The notes: generated by a model not told the origin, from the letters alone. 44,386 nucleotides of DNA from Gnetum montanum (GCA_015680685.1 MNCI01005810.1:749710-794095), one strand, 5' to 3'; shown: positions 34,800 to 44,386, counted from the stretch's first letter. Program-made: numbers and translations.

Positions 34800-34807
34800 T
34801 ATTTATA
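34800..34807 (-). promoter_or_regulatory. Putative TATA box of the antisense gene
   Basis: On the minus strand GGCTATAAATAGGGG, about 1 kb upstream of the FCP1-like exon and outside any LTR. It closely resembles a plant core promoter. The matching segment is deleted from element B. Confidence 0.55.
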
Positions 34808-34964
34808 GCCTACATGGTTAAAACACATGTCACTTTCCGAAGTGTTTCACATACCACACATAACGTGGGACACCCTCTGCAGTGTAGCAGACATCTACTT
34901 TAGCATAGCATGGGTCTACTGTAGCGTAACACACAATTGTAGCATAGCAAGTTAATGCATCAAG

Positions 34965-35360
34965 ATTTCCACCTTATTTTTACAATGTTACACGGTTATA
35001 GTTTGATAAGACCTTAAATTGGTAATTCCAACTTACCATGTTACACGGTTATAGTCCGCTAAGACCTTAAACTAGCAATTCTAACTTACCGCGTTACACG
35101 GTTATGGTCCGCTAAGACCTTAAACTGGAAATTCCAACTTACAATGTTACATAGTAATAGTCTACTATGACCTTAAACTAGCAACCTTCACATATGATTT
35201 TGTATTATTCTGGTCCGCTATGACCTTAAACTAGCAATTACGACGTACAGTTTTGCATGATTATGATCAACTACAACCTTAAACTGGCAACTTTAGCATT
35301 CTCTTTACATCCTAAACTCAATGATGGTCTGCTAAGACCTTAAACTGGCAACTCTTTAAT
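34965..35360 (+). repeat. Short tandem repeat before pol (GTCCGCTAAGACCTTAAACTAGCAA)
   Basis: About seven units. Two spacings of some 63-66 bases are clear (TTACACGGTTATAGTCCGCTAAGACCTTAAACT at 35039 and 35093). The core matches the array after pol of element 1. Confidence 0.85.
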
Positions 35361-35426
35361 ATTGCATCGTTAGTTTGCATATATTCATTACATGTTGTTG
35401 TCTTAAATAGGTACCACTTGACGTAT

Positions 35427-35448
35427 GTTTATTTTGCTTGTTTTGTAG
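35427..35448 (+). promoter_or_regulatory. Putative 3' splice site just before pol of element C
   Basis: A T-rich tract ending TTGCTTGTTTTGTAG, 14 bases before the first pol ATG (35462). Ogre-type elements are known to remove an intron between protease and RT; this site would suit that. The partner donor near the end of protease is not clear. Confidence 0.5.
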
Positions 35449-35461
35449 GAGTGCTTCAAAA

Positions 35462-38400
35462 ATGGCTATGCAGAGCGATCTCCACTTGCCCCTTGTCCTA
35501 ACAGGACCTCATGGCAAGCTTATGAGACACTTAAGCTTAGAATCAGTAGACTTTGAACCATCCTCTTGTGACACCTACATAGTGTCCTCAAAAATACCCA
35601 TAGACTGCCCCAAACACCTGGTCCAGGCCTTATACCTAGAGGTTGGTGATGTAACTGAGGACCCCTTTATTGAAATCCTTATGACTATGTCTAGAGGTGA
35701 GGTGAAAACATTAAAAGTTAGCTTCCTACTAGAGCCACAGGTGCAACAAAACATCTCAAAAGTTTTTAATGACAATTTTAAAGTGTTTGCATGGTCATAT
35801 GAAGACATGTCAAGCCTAGACCCACAACTTATGCAACACAATATTATCCTAGATCCACATGTCAAGGTAGTTAAACAAAAAGCTCGCAAAGTCAAACCAA
35901 ATATTTCCTTAGTTGTGCATGATAAAATTACCAAACTTTATCAAGCTGGTTTCATCTAGATAGTCGATTACTCGGATTGGGTCTCAAACATTGTAGTCGT
36001 ACCCAAGAAGACTAAAAGTATATGAATTTGTATAGACTTTCGAGATTTGAATAATGTGATAATTAAGGATGACTTTCCATTGCCTAGTATTGATCAACTT
36101 ATCGATACTACAGCTAGGCATGCCTTACTATCCTTCATGGATGGGTTGTCAGGCTATAACTAGATCCGTATAAACCTAGAGCATCAATTAGCAACTACCT
36201 TTATGAACCCTTGGGGAACTTTTTGTTACACAAAGATGCCCTTTGGGCTGAAAAACATTGGAGCAACGTATCAAAGGGCAATGACATACATCTTTAGTGA
36301 TTACCTCTTGGAAAGACTAAATGATTACGTCGATGACATAGTGGTTAAGTCTAAGGAAGCTATTGATCATCCCAACGATCTAAACGTAGTCCTTCAACAT
36401 TGTCATAGGCATGACCTTCGCCTCAACCCTAGAAAATGTGTGTTCAGAGTTAAACTGGGTGCATGCTAGGCTTTGTAGTGTCAGAAACAGGGATATGAGT
36501 GGATCCCAATAAAGTTAGGGCCATCATCAACTTAGAACTACCTACAAATCTTAAAGAGTTGCATGGGTTACAAGGTATAGTGCAATTTATAAGAAGGTTT
36601 ATAGCAAGGTTGATGGACAAACTACACCCGATGCAACACCTTCTTAAGAAAGGAGTCAACTTTGAGTGGACAGATCAATGTCAAATAGCCTTCGATAACC
36701 TAAAGAAAGAGCTTTTGCACCTTCCCACTATTTACCCTACATAGAGGGATAGGCCTTTATAAATCTATCTTGCCACCTCAGACACATCTATTGCTGCATT
36801 GCTATGTCAAAAGAGAGATGACAAGTCTGAAGTCCTACTCTACTACTTAAGTCATGCATTAATAGCTTATGAAGCAAAGTACAATGAGGTAGGGAAAACT
36901 TTTCTTGCCCTAGTGTTTACACTTAAAAAGTGAAGACATGCAGTAAAGTCAACATTATATGCAAAAGCAACATACTTCGGGCTATTACAACCAATTATAC
37001 AAGAGTAGTAGAATAGCCCGATGGAAAGCCATAACTGCGGAGTTCAATTTACATTATGTGGTACAATCATCCACAAAGGGTCAAGCAATAGCCACATAGC
37101 TTACGACTTCACCTGTTGATGACCAAGCAATAATAGAACCCGAGTTCCTAGATGAGCATGTCAATAGCATAAGTCCTATACCATCAGATTTTGAGGCTAG
37201 TCTACATTTTGATGGCAATTCAACTATATGAGGTGGTAGCGCCACAGCTGTTCTTACATTTCCCTCTGGGGAAATTTGACCCTTGGCATATGATTTTACA
37301 TTCCTTTGCACAAACAACGTAGCTGAGTACGAAGGACTCCTTAGGGGCCTTCCAGTAGCTCAAGGGTTGAGGATCCAACACTTAGCAATTCGAGGTAACT
37401 CACAACTAGTTATTAACCAAATCACTAGATTTTATGCTTGCAAAGCTCCACATTTGCAACCTTATTATGATTTAGCCAAGAGTCTATTCAAGCAGTTTGC
37501 AACTTTAGACATCCAACACGTGCCTCCTAACGAAAACACTATAGCTGATGTGCTAGCCACATTAGCCTTAAATGTGCCATCACACATGTTCGCTACTCTA
37601 TCCACCTCAATAGTGGAATGCACCGATCCTATCACTCATATTCCACACATTGCATCCATAGGCGTGGTTCACATCTAAGAATGGTATGACAACATTAAAG
37701 CAAACCTCCAACATGGTGAACCCCCAAACGGCTTGATGTCTACTCAAAAGGATGCAATACGAAAGCGAGCATGGTAATACGTCCTTGTAGGAGACAACAC
37801 TCTATGCAAATGCTCCTATGATAGGATATTGCTAGCTTGTGTCAATGAAGGTGAAGCACAAAAAATTGTTGACAAATTCCATGAGGGACTGTGTGGGGGG
37901 TACATAGCTGCTATGGCTATGGCAGCTAAAATCAGACGTCTAGAGCCTTGCATAGAACATGATTGTGTTTCCAAGGTTAGAACATGTGACGTATGTCAAT
38001 GTCATGGGAACCTCATACATGTGTCACCTACTGAACTACATACCATGCAAATCACATGGCCCTTCCAACGTTGGGGACTAGATATCATAGGACCCATCAC
38101 ACCTAAGTCTTCTGCAATGCATAGATTCATTATTACCATAATCAAATACTTTACAAAGTGGGTAGAAGCTATTTCCCTTAGAAAGACCACATCCCAACAG
38201 GTTTGCAACTTCATTCTAGAAAAGATAATGATACAATTTGGCCTTCCCATAACTATAATCACTGACAATGGGCCATAATTCAGTAGTGTAGAAACCAAAG
38301 CCTTTTGTAAAAACCTTGGTATCAAACATTCTTTTTCATCGCCATATTACCCCCAAGCAAATGGTCAAGCAGAACTAACCAACAAAGTCATCATCAACCT

Positions 38401-38897
38401 TTGAAAAAGATGCTTAGCAGCAGTAAGAGGTGATGGCATGAGCAAATCCTCTATGTTCTTTGGGCTTACCACATGAAATGCAAAATAGCTACAGGTAAGA
38501 CTCCATACAGTCTTGTATATAGATCTGAAGCAGTGTTACCTCTTGAATTGTAGGTTCCATCACTTTGAATGATCCTTTCAAACATCATGGATGAAGCTCA
38601 AAATAATGAGTCAAGGATCATTAATCTTGACTTCGTAGAGGAGGAGTGCACCTAAACACTCAGCTACATTGAATGGTACTAAGACAAGCAAAGGTAGAAG
38701 CATCACTGCAATCTACACCAACAGCCAATCAAAAAGTGAGACTTGGTCCTCAAAGTCATTCGTGAACCCGTGAAAAAATTCTCAGCCAACTTGGAAGGCC
38801 CTTTCATGGACAAAAGCCTAGGAGAATAGGGCATTCAAACTAGCTAACGCAGATGGCAACAAGTTCACAAATCCCTTCAACCACTTGTACCCAAAGC
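35462..38897 (+). pseudogene. Pol of element C: RT, RNase H, second RNase H, integrase
   Basis: From ATG 35462 the leader (LVLTGPHGKLMRHLSL) runs into RT (36100-36480) with MPFGLKNIGATYQRA and catalytic YVDD at 36326-36337. RNase H follows at about 36740-36950 and the archaeal-like RNase H at 37190-37560 (FLCTNNVAEYEGLLRGL, GNSQLVINQ). Integrase begins at 37830 with an HHCC-type zinc finger (EGLCGGY, CDVCQCHG), then the core D,D,E (WGLDIIGP, TDNGP, QANGQAE) and the C-terminal part to about 38880. Many TAG stops; for instance TAG at 36161-36163 stands where element 1 has CAG (324-326). The second RNase H has its first catalytic strand as LHFDGNS. A dead copy of a full Tat/Ogre-like pol. Confidence 0.92.
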
Positions 38898-38978
38898 CAT
38901 ACTGAAACACCGTGAAAATTACGGGTCGGCCTCAGGCGAAGATTCGTAGTTTGAGCAGGAGCGCGCCTCAAATTTGTC

Positions 38979-39307
38979 TAAGGACAAGTTTACGCTCCAT
39001 CACGCACGGCAGCGTGGTGAGCGTAATAAGCTCCGAAGACAGGTAAATTTGTTTAAGGACAAGTTTACGCTCCATCACGCACGGTAGCGTGATGAGCGTA
39101 ATAAGCACCGGGACAATAAAGGCGCCTCAAATCTGTTCTAAGGACAAGTTTACGCTCTATCACGCACGGCAGCGTGATGAGCGTAATAAGCTCCAAGATA
39201 GTTAAAAGCGAATTCTGTCTAAGGACAAGTTTACGCTCTTCACGCACGGCAGCGTGATGAGCGTAATAAGCTCCAAGGCAGTTAAGCAAGCTCCAAGGCA
39301 GTTAAGC
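38979..39307 (+). repeat. Four-unit hairpin array in U3 of the solo LTR
   Basis: Units starting near 38979, 39055, 39140 and 39221 each read AAGGACAAGTTTACGCTC, then a palindrome: TTACGCTC(C)ATCACGC, a six-base loop, GCGTGATGAGCGTAA, then TAAGCTCC. The arms pair over about 15 bases. Further single palindromes follow at 39426-39462, 39518-39550 and 39587-39625. Confidence 0.9.
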
Positions 39308-39778
39308 AAAAATCCATGGAAATACGACGGGTTGGCACTTGTTCTTGCAAACGCTCAACTGATCTTTACGCGCGTTACGCAATAATGCATGCTCGTGCGT
39401 AGGCCAGAATGCAACAACACGCGCGTTACGCTTCGTCACGCACAGCTGCGTGATGAGCGTAAGCTACACTTTGATCATACTCCACCGCGTGTAGCTGCAT
39501 GGAGTGTGTTACATTTACGCTGCGTCACGCACAGTTGCGTGATGAGCGTACAACAATCTTAAGCGTGTTGTTGCTACGCCAAAGTTGCGCTCATACACGC
39601 AAACACAACGCGAATGAGCGCAAACGCAGCCGAGACATGTCTATCGTGAGCCTGCTCTTTACACGCACAGCACGCGAACAAGCGTGTTGTGCGTAGTCGC
39701 AGTTCGACTTAAAAGAATCGCATCGGCGAAACCCGCGACATTCGGGCCCACATCATCAGGGTTGCACGTGTCGTGGTC

Positions 39779-39786
39779 TATAAATA
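39779..39786 (+). promoter_or_regulatory. TATA box of the plus-strand solo LTR
   Basis: TATAAATA followed by CTCC, downstream of the hairpin array; same context as 5197-5204. Confidence 0.75.
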
Positions 39787-40514
39787 CTCCGACTGACAAA
39801 TATAAAAAGGGGGATTTTTGACAAATATACAGACTTAGCACTTTGACAGAGACCAAGAGGACAAGAGCATTTTCTGAGCAAGGGAAACTTATCGCCCTGA
39901 AACAGAGAAACAAGAGCAACCTCTTGGCCGCAGACATCATTCTTCAGCAGCAACAGAACACAGCACGCAGGAGCTCCTAGCAGCAGATCTATCTGAAGCC
40001 GAGAAGCGGAACGGAAATTGCTTGACCATTTCTGCATCTAGGCCTTGGTCCAAAAGGTAGATCCGTTGTTCTGTCCAGGCAGTTTTCTTGCTGTTTTGTG
40101 CTCATCTTTGTACTCAGTTTGTTGGGAATTTCCTCCCATTGTAACATTGTATACATCCAATCATATATTCCATTTGGCATTGGAACATAGATCTTTGATC
40201 TTCGTAAATTGCACGATTTTCTGCTCCCGATTTGCATCTTCTCGGTATTTCGGCGTCATCTTCGCGGTGGTCCACACACATCGTTATCCCACCGTTTTGC
40301 GGTCGATCTACAATTATCATTGTTTTACTGACCCGTAAGTCCCTGTCTGATCGACAAGACCGTTCAGGGCACCGCGGATTCGTTTTTCCAGCTTAGCCCT
40401 CGCGCGGATCCGTGGTAAAAACTGTGTACGCGGAATCTCGGTCGGTATTTCCAGCTGCCGACGTTTTCCGTCGTTACACATACTACATTTAAAATGAAGG
40501 AGTATACCGAACAC

Positions 40515-40870
40515 AAAACAAGGTAAGCAAAATGTCCGCTATGATGTAAAACTAGCACACATAGTACGCTATGACTATAAACTAGCACAGATCGTCTACT
40601 ATGACGTAAAACTAGCACAGAACATCTGATATGATGTTAAACTAGCATATCATGTATTTGGGCCATGACATAAAATTGGCACCCTCAACATGGTCTGCTA
40701 CAACCTTAAACTAGCCATCCCCTATCTGCTACGATGTTAAACTAGTGCAGCGGTCTGCTGGGACCTTAAACTAGCACAGCAGTCTACTGGGACCTTAAAC
40801 TAGCACATCAGTCTACTGGGACCTTAAACTAGCACACTTGATGGTCTACCAAGATCTTAAACTGGGTTCG
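40515..40870 (+). repeat. Short tandem repeat after pol of element C
   Basis: About twelve units of (T)CCGCTATGATGTAAAACTAGCACA and, later, GTCTACTGGGACCTTAAACTAGCACA (near-perfect 26-29 base units at 40746-40835). It corresponds to the array after pol of element 1, now separated from pol by the solo LTR. Confidence 0.87.
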
Positions 40871-41879
40871 CAGTGCAACACCTCCCAACTCACACATGTG
40901 ACATTGTGAACAAGCAAGCATGCACATCAAGCTTCCTAGACAACATGGGGTGGTACATGGCAATTCCAGAATGAAGTTCACATCATCAAGGAAAATTCCT
41001 TTGGAACACATGCTGCATCATTACCCTTGGCATCTTGCTGATCTTTCAGAGATGTCGTTTGGCATCTTTGTGACCTTCTAGAGCTACTGCTACCATAGCC
41101 AATCATCTTGGTTGTAGCTCTCACCGTTAGCACCTGTTGCTAGAGTCCCAGCACTATTGTGGCCCAGTCACAATGCTGCCATCCTCCAACCCTCTTCATC
41201 ACAAGAGTTGAAAAGAACATTTAGCTGTTAGGCTTTTTACCTTGCAGCTGGATTTCATGATAGTTGCCTTGGACGAGGATTCCTAAGCACCTACATCATC
41301 ATCACTCCTAGCCTCTTTAGTCCCCATTTCTAGTGGGGTCATTGAAACTTTTTAGCCTATCAAAGTGTTGGCGACCATTTGGGACGAGACTGCCAACGAG
41401 TGTCCTCGAATAGGATTTAGGTGCTTGCTGGTCTCTGGCAACACCAAGGCCCAGATACCTTCAAATAAACTCAGTAGTTAATGTGAGTATGTGTGTGTGC
41501 TGTTGCGGTGTGTGGTTGTGAAAAATGAAATGATTACATTGTGTGTAAACTACAAATGACTTATCTTAAAGAGATTCAGCCAACTTTGCCAAGTACTGTG
41601 AGTTGTTGAGAGTTCCTATTTTGTTCAATTACCTAGTTGTTGGCACATTTTGGCCATTTCATGGAACAGGTTGGCATGATAAAATCAACAAGTAAAAAAA
41701 GACATCTCTTTTCAAACTTCTTAAGAGAAATAACACAATTATATCATAGTGTAGGGTGGTATCCTTGGAATATCATAACAAGATGAAGATTTTTCTAGCA
41801 AGTCCAAAAATCCTTGATGACGTTTATTTCTTTTAATTATGGATAGCTATGACTCAGATTTTTAAAGCACAATAATGTT
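40871..41879. other. Intergenic or element 3' flank, nothing recognised
   Basis: No open frame of substance and no LTR start TGAAACACC. The 3' LTR of element C is therefore missing, or lies beyond a break in this stretch. A short TG-rich run lies at 41484-41520. Confidence 0.5.
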
Positions 41880-42345
41880 ATGTGATACTGTAAAAAAGAC
41901 GATTGAAAACTAGAAAAACAACAACAGGGCAACCGAACCACTCCCTCCATGGTTGCCTTTACTGCCACTGAACGGCTTGTGGGTCAAGCTGCCATGAATC
42001 AGTTTGCATGGAACCACCAAAATATTGTCTTTGATGCCAAGAGAATTATTGGCAATGCTTTTCAGACCTTAGTATTCAGACTGATAATGCCATTGGTTAT
42101 TTTCTGTAATTGCCAACCCTGAAGACAAGCCACTGATAAAGGTAAGTTTCAAGGGTGGAAATAAATGATTTACTGTAGAGGAGATATCTTCCATGGTGCT
42201 GCTAAAGTGAAGGAAATTGCTGAGATTTTTTTTAAAATGTGAGCAGCAATTGCTTAGGATTTGGATAAGCATTTTGAGAAGGAAGAGAGTGTTCCAGTTT
42301 GTGATTTTGGCGGAGAAACATTTGATGTTGTTGTGCTTGAAATTT
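41880..42345 (+). pseudogene. Hsp70 fragment (N-terminal ATPase domain, internally deleted)
   Basis: Three-frame reading gives the start of the Hsp70 nucleotide-binding domain: [32 protein letters not shown], then after a shift FSDLSIQTD, and after another DKPLIKVSFKGGNK and EEISSMVLLK. At about 42235 it jumps to AAIA-DLDKHFEKEES and DFGGETFDVVVLEI, the second phosphate-binding loop, so about 70 residues are missing at the join. Hsp70 is an ATP-driven chaperone of the cytosol; this piece cannot work. The family match is strong; the subtype looks cytosolic. It has no visible promoter or start and ends where A/T-rich sequence begins. Confidence 0.88.
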
Positions 42346-42722
42346 AAAAACATTTGATGTTGCTGAAATTGAAATAAAAAAATTTGCAGAGATGCGAACA
42401 CAATGCAACACAACGCAAAATGCAGAAACCCTCATATTTGCATTAAACAAGGGGGTTCTTCGGCTCTCTATTTCTTCTTCGTTCTTCATCCATTTTCTTC
42501 GTCTTGCAGCTCTATCCCTGTTGGCATTTCCTTGTCATTTTTTTTTATGAATTGTGAACAGAGGACCAAGCTCAGGCCTGGGATTCTTGTTTGCCTCTTA
42601 GCGTTGGCCGCGAAATTTTTTTTTGTAGGTCGAAGCAGCAAAAATAGCAGTAGACAAAGGAAGCCTCTTTTTTCTTTCTTCCGTCGTAGCTGCAATAATC
42701 TCTTTGTGCTTGCAGAGAGATT
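42346..42722 (+). other. Pyrimidine-rich stretch before the PPR fragment
   Basis: CT-rich sequence with TTCTTCTTCG, several T8-9 runs and TGTGCTTGCAG at 42707-42717, which looks like a 3' splice site five bases before the PPR reading begins. It may be an old 5' untranslated region or intron of a host gene. The open frames here (42403-42777 plus and others) resemble nothing. Confidence 0.4.
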
Positions 42723-43095
42723 TTGGGTCGATGGCACGGATGCAAGAAACCAAGCCCGAAATGGATTATTGCTCTGAATGCCTGCACCGATTCACAGACC
42801 TTGGAACTGGGAAAACACATCCATTCCCATGTGTTGAAACATGGATTTCAAAGCCATACCTTTGTTGTCGGTTCGTTCGCAAGTTGCCAAGATCTTGAAT
42901 CTGCATTATAGGCATTCCAGAAGGTGTAGAAAAGAGATTGTGTCATGGAATTCCATCATTTCTGGCTTTTCCCATAATGGTTATCCCCTGGAATTCTTTG
43001 CTCAGATGCAGAAATCCTTGGGTGATGACGTTGGGCCTAGAGCCACCGTTTTTGTTTGTGAGCTTAATGCTTGCGGCCGCCTCGAAAAATTTTGA
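42723..43095 (+). pseudogene. Pentatricopeptide repeat (PPR) gene fragment
   Basis: In one frame: IALNACTDSQTLELGKHIHS, HVLKHGFQSHTFVVGS, ASCQDLESAL, AFQKV. In a second: KEIVSWNSIISGFSHNGYP, EFFAQMQ, FVCELNACGRLEKF. These match the P, L and S motifs of plant PLS-class PPR proteins, which bind organelle RNA. The usual LIDMYAKCG segment after VVGS is missing and there are two frameshifts and stops (42907 TAG, 43094 TGA). About two motifs survive out of the ten or more of a normal gene. It lies 380 bases downstream of the Hsp70 fragment in the same direction. Confidence 0.87.
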
Positions 43096-43845
43096 GTAAC
43101 CGTCGTTAAAATTATTCTGTTTGAAATAAATCATGAAAGGTACTTGTGGATGCAATAATGGTAGATCCTTCGCCAGCATATCCTTCCTCTTGGAAACCGA
43201 TTTCCTGTTCAGCCCGGTCAGTATGTGTCACGTTGCCAATGATGCAGCAGTCTGAATTTGTCGTGAGAAACTGTTCCAAGTTATATGCAACGACCATCGA
43301 AGAAGAATAGTGATTTTTTCTGCAATCGGTTATATCATTGAGAGCATATCCCATGAGAGAAGTCATGATTTAATCGACACCATTATCTGGCAAAAAGAGT
43401 AGTGACGCTATGGTTTCTAAAAGAGCATCCACTAGAGTTTTGGTTTAGCTGCAAAATTAGGCCTCTTAATTATTTGGGTTTTGCATTAAGGATGGCATTC
43501 AAAATTCAACCTGTTGGAATTGCCCAAAAGAAAAGAAAAAATTTAGTAGCAACAAACGTGGTTGTGTTGAGCAAATGTTAATTTCTACAAGGCTTCATCA
43601 AGAATGATAAATATTGATTGCATGGCCTGGAACCTGGAGCTGTTACTTGGTTCTGCACACCCTTGTCTCTTAACTAAATTTTTTATATGGCAAGGTTCCT
43701 AATGGATGGTTTTTCATAGTTTAAAAAATATATTGTGATTTAAGAAAAAAAGGGACATTTGGGTATTATCCCTTTTATTCCTATGGAAGTTGTAACTTCC
43801 TATGGTAGTTACAACTATGATATTTGTAACTAATTTTAATTTTTG
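43096..43845. other. No gene recognised
   Basis: A/T-rich sequence. Only short antisense frames (for example 43366-43112) without resemblance. From 43512 (TGTTGGAATTGCCC) it could be the start of a different LTR, but no second copy is present to test this. Confidence 0.4.
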
Positions 43846-43854
43846 ATTACCATG

Positions 43855-44032
43855 AAGACACTTGGTAATTAAAAAGGCCACTTGTCAACTGTAACCTTTT
43901 TATCTCCATGGTGACCACTTGGCAATTAAATGAGTCCACTTGGCAACTGAATGAAGACACTTGGCAATTAAATGAGGCCACTTGGCAACTGAATGAAGAC
44001 ACTTGGCGACTGAATAGGACACTTGTCACCTG
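43855..44032 (+). repeat. Short tandem repeat (CACTTGGCAACTGAATGAAGA)
   Basis: About eight imperfect units of 22-24 bases: (G/C)ACACTTGGCAA(C/T)T(G/A)AATGA(A/G)G. The minus-strand open frame over it (44065-43847, SSFSCQV) only follows the repeat. Confidence 0.85.
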
Positions 44033-44104
44033 TAGCTTTTTTATCTCTATGGTGGTTATAACCACCCAAGATATTTTGTAACTTACCTACCTACCTTTGA
44101 ACCC

Positions 44105-44110
44105 TATAAA
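44105..44110 (+). promoter_or_regulatory. Possible TATA box near the window end
   Basis: CCCTATAAAAAGGCTTCAGG, followed by an A/G-rich transcript-like stretch and a T-rich tail. It resembles an LTR U3/R region of another family, cut by the window end. No coding sequence follows within the window. Confidence 0.45.
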
Positions 44111-44386
44111 AAGGCTTCAGGGGTCAAGGAGAAAAGGACAATTGAGGACTGGGAGCTCACACTTGGAGACATACTTTGGCTCTTGGGAAGAGCATTTTTA
44201 AAAGACATTGTGAAAGATTGCTTGTAAGATGACTTGATAAAGAAAAGATTTCAGCCTCTTTTTCATAGTCCTATGAGTTATGTTTTATTTTTGTTTTGTT
44301 TAAATTGTTTAGCTAGTGGTTTAGATAGTATCATCCTTGGCAAGTAATTTTGGGATTTTTAGATTGCTCTTATTATTCTTGTTGCC

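Larger units (their letters stand above)
38898..40483 (+). repeat. Solo LTR (LTR-1 family) with perfect 5-base target duplication
   Basis: The LTR is 38903-40478 (1,576 bases), TGAAACACCGTG...CGTCGTTACA, flanked on both sides by CATAC (38898-38902 and 40479-40483). No internal sequence is attached. It separates the integrase end of element C from its 3' repeat array. TATA box at 39779-39786. It appears rich in CG compared with the surrounding element, which suggests a younger insertion. Confidence 0.96.

Noticed and set aside
38979-39307. Regular repeats with palindromes resembling a CRISPR array
   Set aside because: Units are whole tandem repeats without unique spacers, lie inside an LTR of a plant element and have no cas genes.
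42403-42777. 124-residue plus-strand frame upstream of the PPR fragment
   Set aside because: No resemblance to a family, pyrimidine-rich composition, and overlaps the PPR reading in another frame.
43847-44065. Minus-strand frame with SSFSCQV repeats
   Set aside because: Follows the 22-24 base DNA repeat; no independent sign of coding.

Overview
This window looks like plant nuclear DNA from a large, repeat-rich land-plant genome. The evidence is Ty3/Gypsy retrotransposons of the dual-RNase H (Tat/Ogre-like) type, short GT...AG introns, and broken pieces of a cytosolic-type Hsp70 gene and a PLS-type pentatricopeptide repeat (PPR) gene. A fern or gymnosperm would fit the PPR style and repeat load, but the sequence does not settle this. 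I see no intact host gene, tRNA, rRNA or CRISPR array.

Layout. (1) 1-6000: 3' half of a plus-strand element (element 1): RT, RNase H, second RNase H, an N gap, integrase end, short repeats, polypurine tract and 3' LTR. It is inserted in (2) a minus-strand element A: 5' LTR 8271-9853, primer-binding site, leader, gag. (3) 9854-11030: gag fragment D (minus), bounded on both sides by LTR termini of other elements. (4) 11031-20907: plus-strand element B: 5' LTR, gag-protease, antisense gene, internally deleted pol. (5) 20908 to about 40870: plus-strand element C, whose 5' LTR abuts the interrupted integrase of B: gag-protease, antisense gene, pol, 3' repeats. Two solo LTRs of the element-1 family sit inside C (30053-31728 minus; 38903-40478 plus). 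(6) 40870-44386: Hsp70 and PPR fragments, then a repeat and a TATA-bearing, possibly LTR-like, tail.

The most interesting item is the region between protease and reverse transcriptase in B and C. Both carry, on the strand opposite gag and pol, a long multi-exon gene whose N-terminal part resembles the FCP1/NLI-interacting-factor (HAD) phosphatase domain. Introns lie at matching places in the two copies. In C the gene has a minus-strand TATA box upstream, and a good 3' splice site precedes pol on the plus strand. A reasonable model is an Ogre-like element whose gag-protease/RT spacer (a known intron site in Ogre elements) carries an antisense cargo gene. Both copies lack the catalytic acidic residues, so the protein, if made, was probably a pseudo-phosphatase.

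Every coding region here is decayed by stops and frameshifts. Many stops look like CAG to TAG, and the older copies appear poor in CG, as expected of methylated plant transposons. The insertion order that fits best is: D oldest; A and B into D; C into B; element 1 into A; element-1-family LTRs into C. All alignments were made by eye; boundaries marked approximate should be treated as such.
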